Shown one piece after another: positions 9,828-20,500 of a stretch of DNA of 38,655 nt. Under the pieces are notes generated by a model. That model ran no database searches, had not been told where the DNA came from, and saw only the letters and a list, made by a program, of their open reading frames with translations. This DNA comes from an uncultured Burkholderiales bacterium (GTDB lineage Bacteria; Pseudomonadota; Gammaproteobacteria; Burkholderiales; Burkholderiaceae_C), in assembly GCA_903880855.1 (NCBI GenBank), contig CAIRQX010000047.1, positions 1 to 38,655 of the forward strand, given 5' to 3'. Numbering within the stretch: the first letter of the stretch is position 1; the number at the start of each line of letters is the position of its first letter. The position numbers and the translations under genes are program-made.

Positions 9828-10607
9828 ATGACTGACGAGATCATCTTAGAGGCCCATGGACTAACCAAAGAATTTAAAGGCTTTACTGCGGTAGACCATG
9901 TGGACCTGAAGGTTCGCAAAGGGTCTATCCACGCCCTCATTGGTCCCAATGGAGCGGGTAAGACTACGATGTTTAATTTGCTCACCAAGTTTCTCCCGGT
10001 GACGTCTGGGCAAATTATTTACAAAGGCGTGGATATCACCCGGCTCACGGCTTCTGAGGTGTCGCGTGCAGGCATGGTGCGTTCATTTCAAATTTCCGCT
10101 GTTTTTCCGCACCTCACGGTGCTGGAAAACGTGCGGATTGGTTTGCAACGCAAGTTGGGAACCAGTTTCCATTTCTGGAAGCCAGAGTCTTCCCTCTACG
10201 CGCTCAATGACAAGGCGATGGCGCTTTTAGAGTCCGTCGATTTAGCAAGTTTTGCCAACACCCAAACCGTAGAACTTCCCTATGGTCGCAAACGCGCCCT
10301 AGAAATTGCGACAACTTTGGCCTTAGACCCTGAATTGATGTTGCTTGACGAGCCTACCCAAGGGATGGGCCATGAGGACGTTGGACGCGTGGTCGAACTC
10401 ATTCGCAAAGTAGCAGCTAACCGCACGGTATTGATGGTTGAACACAATATGAATGTCGTCGCCAATTTGAGTGACACCATTACTGTTTTAGCGCGTGGAG
10501 CTGTATTGGCCGAAGGGCCCTATGAAGAAGTCTCTAAAAACCATCGCGTTCTTGAGGCTTATGTAGGTTCTGTCGATGAAAACGACACCCTAGGGGCCCA
10601 AGCATGA
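9828..10607 (+). CDS. livG: Branched-chain amino acid type ABC transporter ATPase (LivG-like)
   Basis: This 259-residue ATPase powers import through the permeases encoded downstream. Walker A GPNGAGKTT (about 39-47) and Walker B LMLLDEP (about 170-176) are canonical. The ABC signature is LPYGRKRALEIA rather than LSGGQ, a variation seen widely in LivG proteins. The LivG-type C-terminal motif (MVEHNMNVVANLSDTITVL) is present. Its stop overlaps the start of the second ATPase gene by four bases. The true substrate could be a branched-chain amino acid, an amide, urea or an aromatic compound; the cluster does not decide this. The symbol reflects family only. Confidence 0.88.
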   Translation: MTDEIILEAHGLTKEFKGFTAVDHVDLKVRKGSIHALIGPNGAGKTTMFNLLTKFLPVTSGQIIYKGVDITRLTASEVSRAGMVRSFQISAVFPHLTVLENVRIGLQRKLGTSFHFWKPESSLYALNDKAMALLESVDLASFANTQTVELPYGRKRALEIATTLALDPELMLLDEPTQGMGHEDVGRVVELIRKVAANRTVLMVEHNMNVVANLSDTITVLARGAVLAEGPYEEVSKNHRVLEAYVGSVDENDTLGAQA

Positions 10608-11311
10608 CCGCTCCTGTATTACTCAATGTTCACAACATGCATGCATGGTATGGCGAATCGCATATCTTGCATGGCATTGACTTTGAAGTACGCGAAGGTG
10701 AATTGGTCACGTTGTTAGGTCGTAATGGCGCTGGCCGCACTACGACGCTCAAGGCTATTTTGGGTTTAACCGGCAAACGCACTGGAACCATAGAGGTGGC
10801 TGGCGTTGAAACCTCTCATCTACAAACCAATGAAATCGCGAGACTTGGTTTGGGTTATTGCCCTGAGGAGCGCGGCATTTTTTCCAGCCTGAGTTGTGAA
10901 GAAAATTTAATGCTCCCGCCCACCTTAGGTTCTGGTGGCATGTCGATTAAAGAAATTTATGACATGTTTCCCAACCTCAAAGAACGCCGCAACAGCCCTG
11001 GTACACGCCTATCTGGTGGTGAGCAACAAATGCTGGCGATGGCGCGTATTTTGCGCACAGGTGCCAAGATACTATTGCTAGATGAAATCACCGAGGGTTT
11101 AGCGCCCGTGATTGTTCAAACTTTAGGTCGCGTGATTCGGCAACTGAAAGCCAAAGGACTGACCATCATTTTGGTCGAACAAAATTTCCGATTTGCTGCG
11201 CCCCTTGCAGACAGACACTATGTGATCGAACACGGCAAGATTGAAGCCGTGGTTAAAAAAGAAGAATTGGCTGAAAAAACCGATATGTTGGATGAGTTTT
11301 TGGGCGTTTGA
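10604..11311 (+). CDS. livF: Branched-chain amino acid type ABC transporter ATPase (LivF-like), atypical P-loop
   Basis: This is the second ATPase of the importer, 235 residues long. The signature LSGGEQQMLAMARIL and Walker B ILLLDE are intact, and the switch histidine position reads EQNFRFA as is usual for LivF. The Walker A motif is GRNGAGRTT (39-47): the invariant lysine that binds the ATP phosphates is Arg45. The residue after the Walker B glutamate is Ile instead of Pro (DEITEGLAP). The rest of the protein shows no sign of decay, so the heterodimer may have one weakened ATP site. ATGA overlap with livG indicates coupled translation. Confidence 0.88.
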   Translation: MTAPVLLNVHNMHAWYGESHILHGIDFEVREGELVTLLGRNGAGRTTTLKAILGLTGKRTGTIEVAGVETSHLQTNEIARLGLGYCPEERGIFSSLSCEENLMLPPTLGSGGMSIKEIYDMFPNLKERRNSPGTRLSGGEQQMLAMARILRTGAKILLLDEITEGLAPVIVQTLGRVIRQLKAKGLTIILVEQNFRFAAPLADRHYVIEHGKIEAVVKKEELAEKTDMLDEFLGV

Positions 11312-11358
11312 TTTTTAAATTCCCGCTTGATGTTTTTGTAACCCCCTAGGAGACACCT

Positions 11359-12579
11359 ATGAAAAGAAAGTTAATTGCAATCGCTGTAGCTACAGCCCTA
11401 ACCACTGCGACATCGCTTATCAGCGCGCAGCAAGGCAAGTTGAGTGATGACGTCGTCAAGATCGGCGTTTTAACGGACATGTCTGGCGTATACGCTGACT
11501 ACGGCGGCCCAGGTGCATTGACCGCCGCAAAAATGGCTATCGAAGACTTTGGCGGCAAGATGTTTGGTAAAAACATCGAGATCGTCAACGCTGACCACCA
11601 AAACAAGCCAGATATTGCCAAGAGCGTGACCCAACAATGGTTTGATCGCGACAAAGTCGATATGACCGTAGAAAACCTCAACTCTGCTGTGGCACTCACC
11701 GTGCAAGCCTTGGGTAAAGAGAAAAATAAAATCACTATCGTGACGGGTGCGGCTTCTTCACGCATCACCAACGAAGATTGCGCACCTGATACTGGCATCC
11801 ATTACCTGATGGACACCATCGCTCTCAGCAATGTGGTGGGTAAAGCCATTGTGAAAGACGGCGGTAACAGCTGGTTCTTCTTAACCGCTGATTACGCATT
11901 TGGCCATTCCTTAGAAAAAGACACTGGCGAAGTCGTCAAAGCTGCTGGCGGTAAGGTCATGGGCGCAGTACGCCATCCTTTGTCTACAGGTGACTTCTCT
12001 TCTTTCTTGCTGCAAGCCCAGTCTTCTGGTGCCAAAGTTGTGGGTCTTGCCAATGCGGGTGGCGACACGGTGAACAGTATCAAAGCGGCCTCTGAGTTTG
12101 GTTTGACGAAAAAGCAAAACTTAGCAGCTCTGTTGATGTTGATCTCTGACGTCCATGCAGTGGGTTTGAACACCGCCCAAGGTTTGTACCTCACAGAAGG
12201 TTGGTACTGGAATATGAACGACGAAAGCCGCAAGTGGGCCAGCCGTTTTGAAGCCACCATGAAGAGAAAGCCTAACTCTAACCATGCCAGCGTTTATTCC
12301 TCCACCTTGCATTACCTCAATGCAGTAAAAGCAGCTGGAACAGACGACACAGCCGCTGTGATGAAAAAAATGCGCGAAACCCCCATCAACGACATGTTCG
12401 CCAAAGGCGGTAAGTTGCGTGAAGATGGCCGTATGGTCCATGACATGTATTTGTTCCAAGTTAAATCACCTGCGGAATCAAAAGGCGCCTGGGATTACTA
12501 CAACTTGAAAGGCACTGTCAAAGGCGAAGACGCTTTCCAATCTTTAGCGCAAAGCCGCTGCACTGCTTTGAAGAAATAA
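11359..12579 (+). CDS. Periplasmic substrate-binding protein of the ABC importer
   Basis: This 406-residue protein is a type I periplasmic binding protein (Peripla_BP_6, leucine/isoleucine/valine-binding type). A signal peptide covers about residues 1-23 (basic KRK, hydrophobic core, cleavage near ISA). The mature N-terminus has the family's DVVKIGVLTDMSGVYADYGG stretch, and a ligand-contact TGAASSRIT segment lies near 131-139. TAGGAG about seven bases upstream is a good ribosome binding site. It sits between the ATPase and permease genes. Relatives of this longer branch are often annotated for amides or for aromatic or dicarboxylic acids, so the substrate remains open. Confidence 0.9.
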   Translation: MKRKLIAIAVATALTTATSLISAQQGKLSDDVVKIGVLTDMSGVYADYGGPGALTAAKMAIEDFGGKMFGKNIEIVNADHQNKPDIAKSVTQQWFDRDKVDMTVENLNSAVALTVQALGKEKNKITIVTGAASSRITNEDCAPDTGIHYLMDTIALSNVVGKAIVKDGGNSWFFLTADYAFGHSLEKDTGEVVKAAGGKVMGAVRHPLSTGDFSSFLLQAQSSGAKVVGLANAGGDTVNSIKAASEFGLTKKQNLAALLMLISDVHAVGLNTAQGLYLTEGWYWNMNDESRKWASRFEATMKRKPNSNHASVYSSTLHYLNAVKAAGTDDTAAVMKKMRETPINDMFAKGGKLREDGRMVHDMYLFQVKSPAESKGAWDYYNLKGTVKGEDAFQSLAQSRCTALKK

Positions 12580-12609
12580 TTTTCTGAAGCTTTTGAACTA
12601 CAGGCATCC

Positions 12610-13497
12610 ATGACAGATTTTTTTGGCATTCCGATCCAAGCCTTGATGGGGCAACTCATGCTCGGCTTAGTAAACGGGTCTTTTTACGCCCTGCTCTCCT
12701 TGGGTCTTGCCGTGATTTTTGGCATGCTCAATATCGTGAACTTCGCGCATGGCGCGCTCTACATGGTGGGAGCCTTTTTTGCATGGATGCTGTTGAACTA
12801 TGCCGGTATCAATTACTGGTTCGCTTTGATCCTCGCCCCGATTGGGGTGGGGCTCATTGGTGTCTTGATTGAAAAACTTTTACTAGGCTGGATTCGACAA
12901 CTCGACCATCTGTATGGTTTGTTGTTGACCTTCGGTCTCGCCCTTATTTTTGAAGGTGTCTTCAGAGAGTTTTATGGCTCATCTGGAATGCCCTACGAAC
13001 TGCCCGCGATATTTCGCGGCGTGTTCGACCTTGAATTCATGATGCTGCCCAAGTACCGTGCTTGGGTAGTACTCGTATCGGTTGTACTGTGTTTGGCCAC
13101 ATGGTTTGTGATTGAAAAAACCCGTCTAGGTGCCTACTTGCGTGCTGGCACAGAAAACCCAGACTTGGTCAAAGCCTTTGGAATCAACGTCCCCCTCATG
13201 GTCACCCTCACCTACGCATTTGGCGTGGGTTTAGCAGGCTTGGCAGGTGTGATGGCCGCACCCATTTACCAAGTGAGTCCTCTGATGGGATCAAACATCA
13301 TCATCGTCGTATTTGCTGTGGTGGTGATTGGCGGTATGGGGTCTATTTTGGGATCTATCGTGACAGGTTTGGGATTGGGACTCATTGAAGGTCTCACCAA
13401 AGTGTTTTATGCCGAACTCTCCACCACAGTGGTGTTCATCATCATGGCAGTAGTGCTACTCGTGCGACCCGCAGGTTTGTTTGGGCGGGAGAAATAA
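12610..13497 (+). CDS. livH: ABC transporter inner-membrane permease (LivH-like)
   Basis: This 295-residue polytopic protein of about eight membrane segments has the LivH hallmarks: GLVNGSFYALLSLGLAVIFG and MLNIVNFAHGALYMVGAF near the N-terminus, the cytoplasmic EKTRLGAYLRAGTENPDLVKAFGIN loop (about 178-200) that contacts the ATPases, and the GGMGSILGSIVTG stretch near the C-terminus. It forms the channel with the permease encoded two bases downstream. Length is typical of the family. Confidence 0.92.
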   Translation: MTDFFGIPIQALMGQLMLGLVNGSFYALLSLGLAVIFGMLNIVNFAHGALYMVGAFFAWMLLNYAGINYWFALILAPIGVGLIGVLIEKLLLGWIRQLDHLYGLLLTFGLALIFEGVFREFYGSSGMPYELPAIFRGVFDLEFMMLPKYRAWVVLVSVVLCLATWFVIEKTRLGAYLRAGTENPDLVKAFGINVPLMVTLTYAFGVGLAGLAGVMAAPIYQVSPLMGSNIIIVVFAVVVIGGMGSILGSIVTGLGLGLIEGLTKVFYAELSTTVVFIIMAVVLLVRPAGLFGREK

Positions 13498-13499
13498 GC

Positions 13500-14417
13500 A
13501 TGTCTAAAACTATTTTGTATGTGCTTTTACTCGCAGGACTTTTGGTTGCACCATTTGTTGGATACCCCATCTTTCTGATGAGCTGCTTGTGCTTTGCTTT
13601 GTTTGCAAGCGCCTTCAATTTGTTAATTGGTTTTACAGGTTTGCTGTCTTTTGGCCACGCTATGTTTTTTGGCTTTGCTGCCTACGTGTCTGGCCACGCT
13701 TCAAAAGTCTGGGGTTTCACCCCTGAGGTGTGTTTGATATTGGGCACATTGAGTGCTGCGGGTATTGGCTTGGTGACTGGTTGGCTAGCGGTGCGCCGAG
13801 AAGGCATTTACTTTGCTATGGTCACCTTGGCCCTAGCGCAGATGATTTACTTTATTTGTGTGCAAGCACCATTTACTTATGCAGAAGACGGAATCCAAAG
13901 TATTCCGCGTGGCAAATTATTCGGTCTGATCGATCTGGCAGACGACAAAGTCATGTATTACTTTGTCTTGGCAGTTTTCTTGTTCGGATTTGCGTTAATT
14001 TATCGCGTGATCCATTCACCCTTTGGCCAAGTGTTGAAGTCGATTCGTGAAAATGAACCACGCGCGCTGTCCTTGGGTTATGACGTTTCTAAATACAAAC
14101 TCACTGCGTTTGTTTTGTCGGGCGCCCTGGCGGGCATGGCAGGTGCCACTAAATCACTGGCGTTGGGACTTGCTACATTGACTGATGTAGGTTGGCAAAT
14201 GTCTGGTGAAGTCGTGCTAATGACCTTGCTGGGTGGCATGGGCACTATTTTGGGGCCAGCCATCGGCGCCACTGCCATCGTGACGATGCAAACCTACCTC
14301 GCTGACTTAGGCTCATGGGTCACGATCATCATGGGCGTGACTTTTGTTGTCTGTGTGCTGGTATTTAGACGCGGCATTGTGGGCGAAGTGGCGCACCGTT
14401 TTACTGCCAAGCCTTAA
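13500..14417 (+). CDS. livM: ABC transporter inner-membrane permease (LivM-like)
   Basis: This 305-residue permease partner has the LivM pattern: [20 protein letters not shown] near residues 40-59, the cytoplasmic coupling segment [23 protein letters not shown] (about 170-192), and the [13 protein letters not shown] segment close to the C-terminus. Start ATG at 13500 lies two bases after livH's stop. It is the last gene of the importer operon; a GC-rich hairpin follows and moaA begins 50 bp later on the same strand. Confidence 0.92.
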   Translation: MSKTILYVLLLAGLLVAPFVGYPIFLMSCLCFALFASAFNLLIGFTGLLSFGHAMFFGFAAYVSGHASKVWGFTPEVCLILGTLSAAGIGLVTGWLAVRREGIYFAMVTLALAQMIYFICVQAPFTYAEDGIQSIPRGKLFGLIDLADDKVMYYFVLAVFLFGFALIYRVIHSPFGQVLKSIRENEPRALSLGYDVSKYKLTAFVLSGALAGMAGATKSLALGLATLTDVGWQMSGEVVLMTLLGGMGTILGPAIGATAIVTMQTYLADLGSWVTIIMGVTFVVCVLVFRRGIVGEVAHRFTAKP

Positions 14418-14425
14418 CGCAATAT

Positions 14426-14443
14426 GGCGCATGGTTGTGCGCC
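14426..14443 (+). promoter_or_regulatory. Short GC-rich hairpin between livM and moaA
   Basis: Arms GGCGCAT (14426-14432) and GTGCGCC (14437-14443) form seven pairs around a GGTT loop. There is no T-run after it, so it is not a canonical intrinsic terminator. It could be a processing, pausing or mRNA-stability element separating the transporter and molybdenum-cofactor genes. The 50-bp gap is too short for a full molybdenum-cofactor riboswitch. Confidence 0.4.
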
Positions 14444-14467
14444 GTGAGTCTCAGGCAAAATCAATCT

Positions 14468-15601
14468 ATGTCTGAACGTGTTATCCCCTTAGTTGACCAG
14501 CGTCTCACCGCATTGCGTGCTGAAGTTCCAGCACACGACTGGGGTGGTGGTGTTTTGCTTGACCAACTCCATCGCCCCATGCACGATTTACGCATCAGTG
14601 TGACTGACCGTTGTAATTTTCGGTGCAACTATTGCATGCCCAAAGAAGTCTTTAACAAAGACTACAGCTACCTGCCCCATGGTGATTTGCTGAATTTTGA
14701 AGAAATCACCCGCCTCGCAAAAGTATTTGTGGGCCTAGGTGTTCGCAAAATTCGCCTCACTGGTGGCGAACCCTTGTTAAGAAAAAATTTAGAGATATTG
14801 GTAGAACAGCTTGCGCAAATTCAAACGCCAGATGGATCCAAACTTGATTTAAACTTAACCACCAACGGTTCCCTACTCACTAAAAAAGCCCAACAACTCA
14901 AGGATGCCGGCCTAGACCGTATTACCGTGAGCCTGGACGGATTAGACGATGCGGTTTTCCGAGCCATGAACGATGTGGATTTCCCAGTGCGCGATGTACT
15001 TGATGGTATTGAAGCTGCGCAGCTAGCCGGCTTAGGCATCAAAGTCAATATGGTGGTGAAGCGTCAGACCAATACCAACCAAATCATTCCCATGGCCCAA
15101 CATTTCCGCGGAAGCGGAATTGCACTCCGTTTTATCGAATACATGGATGTGGGCGCGACCAATGGTTGGCGTATGGATGAGGTACTGCCTTCTGCAGACG
15201 TAGTTGCCTTGGTTCAACAAGCCTACCCGCTGGTCTTGTTGCCAGAGAACGTCACGGGTGAAACAGCGCAACGCTGGGGATATGCAAACGCGTCTGGACA
15301 ATATGATCCATCTTTAGGCGAAATTGGTGTGATCAGCAGTGTGACGCAAGCGTTTTGCGGAACATGTAACCGGGCGCGCTTATCTACAGAAGGCAAGTTG
15401 TACTTGTGTTTGTTTGCCAGCCTTGGCTACGATTTGCGTGAACTTATGCGTGACAGAAAGGCTTCTGATGCTCAGTTAGCCTCCTCGATAGCAAGTATTT
15501 GGAACCACCGCGATGACCGTTATTCTGAATTGCGCTCAACCTTAGCGCCCGACTCAAATATGAAAATTCAACGCGTTGAGATGAGCTATATAGGAGGTTG
15601 A
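14468..15601 (+). CDS. moaA: GTP 3',8-cyclase, molybdenum cofactor synthesis
   Basis: MoaA is a radical SAM enzyme that, with MoaC, turns GTP into cyclic pyranopterin monophosphate. The 377-residue protein has the radical SAM cluster motif CNFRCNYC (Cys49, Cys53, Cys56), the SAM-binding TGGEPLLR stretch, and the C-terminal second cluster pattern C-x2-C-x13-C in FCGTCNRA...LYLC. It ends in Gly-Gly, which is essential in characterised MoaA. ATG at 14468 is chosen over an in-frame TTG at 14435 because the product then starts as in relatives. mobA follows with its ribosome binding site inside this gene's last codons. Confidence 0.95.
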   Translation: MSERVIPLVDQRLTALRAEVPAHDWGGGVLLDQLHRPMHDLRISVTDRCNFRCNYCMPKEVFNKDYSYLPHGDLLNFEEITRLAKVFVGLGVRKIRLTGGEPLLRKNLEILVEQLAQIQTPDGSKLDLNLTTNGSLLTKKAQQLKDAGLDRITVSLDGLDDAVFRAMNDVDFPVRDVLDGIEAAQLAGLGIKVNMVVKRQTNTNQIIPMAQHFRGSGIALRFIEYMDVGATNGWRMDEVLPSADVVALVQQAYPLVLLPENVTGETAQRWGYANASGQYDPSLGEIGVISSVTQAFCGTCNRARLSTEGKLYLCLFASLGYDLRELMRDRKASDAQLASSIASIWNHRDDRYSELRSTLAPDSNMKIQRVEMSYIGG

Positions 15602-15605
15602 GCCA

Positions 15606-16247
15606 GTGTCCACCTCTATTTCTTCTCAAGACATCACCGGCATTATTTTGGCGGGTGGCCGAGCCAACCGAATGGGTGGCGTTGACAAAGGTTTACAAAA
15701 TTTCAACGGCATGGCGTTAGCGTTGCACACCTTGATGCGATTGGGCCCACAAGTCTCGGAGGTGATGATCAACGCCAACCGCAACCTATCAGCGTATGAA
15801 TCGTTTGGCGCTTCTGTTTGGCCCGATCCAAATTCTGACTTTGCAGGACCTCTTTCAGGCTTTCTTGTGGGGCTTGAGCGCTGTGAAACCCCTTATTTAT
15901 TGACTGTGCCGTGCGATACGCCTCGGTTTCCACTTGATCTCGCGAACCGTCTGGCCGATGCGCTTGAAGCTACCGAAGCAGAAATCGCCATGGCTGCTGG
16001 CTATGAAACCGATGCGCAAGGTAATCGCACCATCCGCACGCAACCCGTGTTTTGCCTCTTGCGCTGTGAATTACTAGAAAGCTTGGTGAAATTCACGCAT
16101 GGTGGTGGACGCAAGATAGACGCGTGGACTGCACAACAAGCAACGACGGTCGTTAACTTTGATAAACCTTCCGATGATCTCTATGCTTTTGCAAACGTCA
16201 ATACCGTACAAGAGTTGGTCAACTTAGAAGCCCTGCCCTCCGCATGA
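15606..16247 (+). CDS. mobA: Molybdenum cofactor guanylyltransferase
   Basis: MobA joins GMP from GTP to molybdopterin to form the guanine dinucleotide cofactor used by DMSO-reductase family enzymes. The 213-residue product shows the nucleotidyltransferase motif [16 protein letters not shown] at about 15-30, the [14 protein letters not shown] stretch and the metal-binding VPCDTPRFP segment. The start is GTG at 15606, supported by a strong AGGAGG eight bases upstream that lies in the end of moaA. The stop overlaps moeA's ATG by four bases. Confidence 0.93.
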   Translation: MSTSISSQDITGIILAGGRANRMGGVDKGLQNFNGMALALHTLMRLGPQVSEVMINANRNLSAYESFGASVWPDPNSDFAGPLSGFLVGLERCETPYLLTVPCDTPRFPLDLANRLADALEATEAEIAMAAGYETDAQGNRTIRTQPVFCLLRCELLESLVKFTHGGGRKIDAWTAQQATTVVNFDKPSDDLYAFANVNTVQELVNLEALPSA

Positions 16248-17524
16248 AAAGTTTGGATGAGATCGCGCAAGCGCTACAAGGCTTTGATCCGCAAGCTTTG
16301 AGCGTAGACAAAGCGCAAGAATTCATTCAACACTTAGTACAAGCGCTTCCAGCCATTGCTTCAGAAGAGCTTCCACTTATGCAGGCCTTAGGTCGCATAG
16401 TTGCAGAAGACATCATTTCTCCTATCAACGTTCCAGCGCACGATAACTCTGCCATGGATGGTTTTGCGTTTGATGGAAAGCAGCTAGGCACTGCGCCATT
16501 GCAATTGCGTTTAGTCGGCACAGCTCTCGCTGGCAAGGCTTGGCAAGGAAATGTGAAGTCAGGCGAATGCGTCAAGATCATGACGGGTGCTGTGATGCCT
16601 GAAGGTCTAGACACTGTGATTGCGCAGGAACTCACAACACTAAAAGCCGCTGACGGTGAAACGGTCGTTGAAGTTCCCGCAGGCATCCTACAAGCTGGCG
16701 ACAACCGCCGCAAAGCGGGTGAAGATTTACAACGTGGTCTACCGGCTTTGATGGCTGGAAGCACTCTCACCCCTGCGGCATTGGGTTTGGTTGCTAGCCT
16801 TGGAATTGCCAAAGTCAAGGTGTATCGCCAATTACGCGTCGCCTACTTTTCTACCGGCGATGAAGTATTGAGCTTAGGCGATGCTTTGCGCGAAGGTGCG
16901 GTCTATGACAGCAACCGCTACACCGTGTTTGGACTGTTGAGCCGAATGGGCTGTGCAGTCATCGATATGGGCGTAGTGCGGGACGACCCTGTATTGCTAG
17001 AAGATGCATTCAAGCAAGCCGCTTCAAGCGCCGATGTCATCATCACCAGCGGTGGTGTGAGCGTAGGCGAAGCAGATTTCACCAAAGCCATGATGAAAAA
17101 ACTCGGCGATGTAGCCTTTTGGAAAATCGCTATGCGCCCCGGCAGGCCTATGGCTGTCGGCCGTTTAGGTAACTCCATCCTGTTTGGCTTGCCCGGAAAC
17201 CCCGTTGCAGTGATGGTGACATTCTTGGCATTTGTAAAACCAGCCTTGCTGCATTTGATGGGTGGTACACCAAGTACTACGCCTTACTTGCGCGCCAAAA
17301 GTGCTGTAGCTTTGAGAAAAAAACCGGGACGGACCGAATACCAAAGAGGCTTTGTTCGCACATTGCCAGACGGAACTTTGCAAGTGGAAGCCGCAGGTAA
17401 TCAAGGCTCAGGCGTCTTGCGGTCTATGGTCGAAGCCAATGGCCTGATCGTTTTGCATCACCACCAAAGCAACGTAGCTGCTGGAGATGAGGTGGATGTG
17501 ATGATGTTCGAGGGTGCTATTTAA
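16244..17524 (+). CDS. moeA: Molybdopterin molybdenumtransferase
   Basis: MoeA inserts molybdate into adenylylated molybdopterin. The 426-residue protein has the expected motif series: [57 protein letters not shown] and GLPGNPVA. Domain order and length are normal. It is translationally coupled to mobA through ATGA and ends 40 bp before the convergent RND transporter gene. The moaA-mobA-moeA set makes the guanine-dinucleotide form of the cofactor, but no molybdoenzyme is encoded in the window. Confidence 0.95.
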   Translation: MKSLDEIAQALQGFDPQALSVDKAQEFIQHLVQALPAIASEELPLMQALGRIVAEDIISPINVPAHDNSAMDGFAFDGKQLGTAPLQLRLVGTALAGKAWQGNVKSGECVKIMTGAVMPEGLDTVIAQELTTLKAADGETVVEVPAGILQAGDNRRKAGEDLQRGLPALMAGSTLTPAALGLVASLGIAKVKVYRQLRVAYFSTGDEVLSLGDALREGAVYDSNRYTVFGLLSRMGCAVIDMGVVRDDPVLLEDAFKQAASSADVIITSGGVSVGEADFTKAMMKKLGDVAFWKIAMRPGRPMAVGRLGNSILFGLPGNPVAVMVTFLAFVKPALLHLMGGTPSTTPYLRAKSAVALRKKPGRTEYQRGFVRTLPDGTLQVEAAGNQGSGVLRSMVEANGLIVLHHHQSNVAAGDEVDVMMFEGAI

Positions 17525-17564
17525 CACCACATGAATGATGTCTCTGCGTCACCCATCAAGTGAC

Positions 17565-20500
17565 TCAGGCTCCTACCTCGACATCTTCATGGCGCGTGGT
17601 GATTGCCCCAGGAATTGATTTACGCGCAAAGAATGTATACATAGTGGGCACCACAAAAATGGTGAGTAATGTGCCTAAGCTCATACCACCCACAATCACC
17701 CAACCAATTTGTTTGCGGCTTTCAGCACCTGCACCCGTGGCTAATGCGAGAGGAATCGCACCCAACACCATGGCGCCGGTAGTCATCAAAATAGGGCGCA
17801 AGCGCAAAGTCGCAGATTGCTTGACAGCCTCCAATACTTCCATACCTTCTGCACGTAATTGGTTGGCAAATTCCACAATCAAAATACCATGCTTGGTAAT
17901 CAAGCCCACCAAAGTGATCAAACCAATTTGGCTAAACACATTGAGCGTTCCACCGCTCAATTGGAGCGCAAGCAGGGCCCCCACCATCGACAACGGCACA
18001 GAAAACAAGATCACCAGAGGATCAACAAAGCTTTCAAACTGCGCAGCCAAAACCAAGAAGATGAATAACAAGGCCAAGATAAACACAATCACCAAGGATC
18101 CAGACGTCTTCACAAACTCACGCGAAGTGCCGTTCAAGTCGGTCGCATAACCAGGTTTTAATAATTTTCTAGAGGTTTCATTCATAAAGTCGATGGCGTC
18201 GCCCAATGAGTAATTGGGAGCAATGTTGGCAGTGATCGATGCACTGCGTCTTTGGCCAAAGTGGTTTAGTTCACGCGGTACCACCACCTCTCGGATACGC
18301 ACCAACGCAGATAAAGGGATCATCGCGTCGTTGCGACCACGTACAAAGATATGTTCGATATCGTCAGGCGTGTCCCGTTGCGATGGCGTAGTTTGCACCA
18401 TCACGTCATATTGATCGCCTTCGCGCTTGTAGCGGGTTACTTGCCGGCCACCCATCATGGTCTCTACGGCACGGGCAATATTCTCAACTGGCACGCCCAT
18501 GTCGGCTGCACGTTCACGGTCGACGTCCATGCTGATCTCTGGTTTATTCAAGCGCAGATCTGTATCCACGCTCACGATTCCAGGGTTCTTTGCAATTTCT
18601 TCTTGGAAGGTGCGCACCACTTGTGCAAGGTTTTGGTAGCTGTCAGTGGTGACGATCACGAAATTCAAAGGACGGTCACGGAAAGGCTGACCCAATGAGG
18701 GTGGCGTGATCGGAAAAGCAGTTACACCTGGCAAGCTAGCAATAGCCGGTGTCATTTCGCGGGCAATTTCTAAAGTGCTTTTCTTGCGTTCCTCCCAAGG
18801 AAGAGCGCGATAAAAAACGTTACCTTGGGCAACCGTGGGGTTACCCACCACCGTGAAGATACGATCGAATTCGGTGTACTTGTTGGCCATGCGTTCAATG
18901 GTTTGCGCATAGCGGGTGGTGTAGTCCATCGTGGCACCGTCTGGACCGTTGATCACCGTCAAAATGACACCGCGATCTTCTAGGGGAGCCAACTCGCTTT
19001 TAGTGGTTTTAAGCAAGTAGAAGGTACCAACACCTGCCATCAACATCACCACCACGACCAACCAACGTCGTGACATATGACGACCCATCACCCGACCAGA
19101 ACTCAATGTCCAACCCAACGCTTGGCCATATTTGCTGGAGAGTTTTTGTAATAAGTGCTCCATGTTTTTGTCAAACCATGTGGGGTTGTTCACATGTTTC
19201 AACATGATCGAACACATCATGGGGGTCAAAGTCAATGCCACGAAGCCAGAAACAATTACTGAGCCAGCCAAGGCCAAAGCAAATTCAGTGAACAACTTAC
19301 CGGTGCGACCTGGTGTGAAAGCCAAAGGTGCGTATACCGCAGCCAATGTCAGCGTCATTGCAACCACGGCAAAGCCTACTTCACGAGCCCCGCGAATGGC
19401 AGCGTGAAAAGGGGCCATCCCGTTTTCTATGTGACGGAAGATGTTCTCCAACACCACGATCGCGTCGTCCACTACCAATCCGATGGCGAGTACCAAGGCC
19501 AACATGGTCAAGGTATTAACCGTGAAACCGAACAATGCCATCAATGCAAACGTGCCAACCAAACAGACAGGGATGGTGACCAAAGGAATGATGGACGCGC
19601 GGAAAGTTCGGAGAAAAACAAAAATTACCAAAGCCACCAACACCATCGCCTCAATGATGGTTTGGTACACCGCTTTGATCGAACGATCGATAAACACCGA
19701 GTTGTCGTTTGCAATTTCGATCTCGATTCCAGGCGGAAGATTTTCTTTGATCTTCGGAATCATCTTACGCACTGCAGCACTGAGGTCTAGCGGATTAGCC
19801 GTGGCATTGCGTATCACACCAAGTGTGATGGCTTCGCGGCCATTTAAACGCGTCGAAGTGCGTTCCGATAATGGGCCTTGCTCAACACGCGCAACATCAC
19901 TAATGCGAATGGGCATGCCATTGATGGCTTTGATAACAACTTGTCTGAACTCTGCAGGTTTTTGCAAGTCCGTAGCTGCTGTCACGTTGAACTCGCGGAA
20001 CTTACTCTCGATGCGACCCGCAGGAACCTCGACGTTGGAGCGGCGCAAAGCATCTTCCACATCTTGCGTTGTCAATTTATAAGAAGCCAAACGGTCGGGG
20101 TCCAACCAAATACGCATCGCAAATTTGCGTTCACCGTAGACACGCACGTCAGAAGCACCTGGTGCTGTTTGCATCATGGGTTTAGCGATTCGGTTGGCGT
20201 AATCGCTCAACTGCATCACGTCCATGTTGTCTGCACTAAAAGACAGCCAAATTACAGGGAAAGCATCGGCCTCTACCTTGGCGATCACGGGCTCGTCAAT
20301 GCCTTGTGGCAAACGTTGGCGCACACGGCTCACCTTGTCACGCACATCGGCTGCAGATGAATCAGCGTCGCGCGACAAGACAAAGTTAACTGTGATTTGG
20401 CTCTGCTCTTGGCGGCTGATCGATGTGATGACGTCGACACCCTCAATACCTGACAAGGAGTCCTCTAAAACTTTGGTAACTTGCGACTCCACCACCGCGC

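Noticed and set aside
17548-17564. GTCAC-GTGAC hairpin between moeA and the RND gene as a terminator
   Set aside because: The stem has only five pairs and no T-run on either strand.
17560-18150. Plus-strand frame of 196 codons after moeA
   Set aside because: It mirrors the end of the RND permease gene, with a Thr/Asn/Lys-rich product and no family resemblance.
19441-20082. Long plus-strand frame of 213 codons opposite the RND permease gene
   Set aside because: It is fully antisense to a well-supported RND gene, and the translation has no recognisable motifs; such shadows are common in this window.
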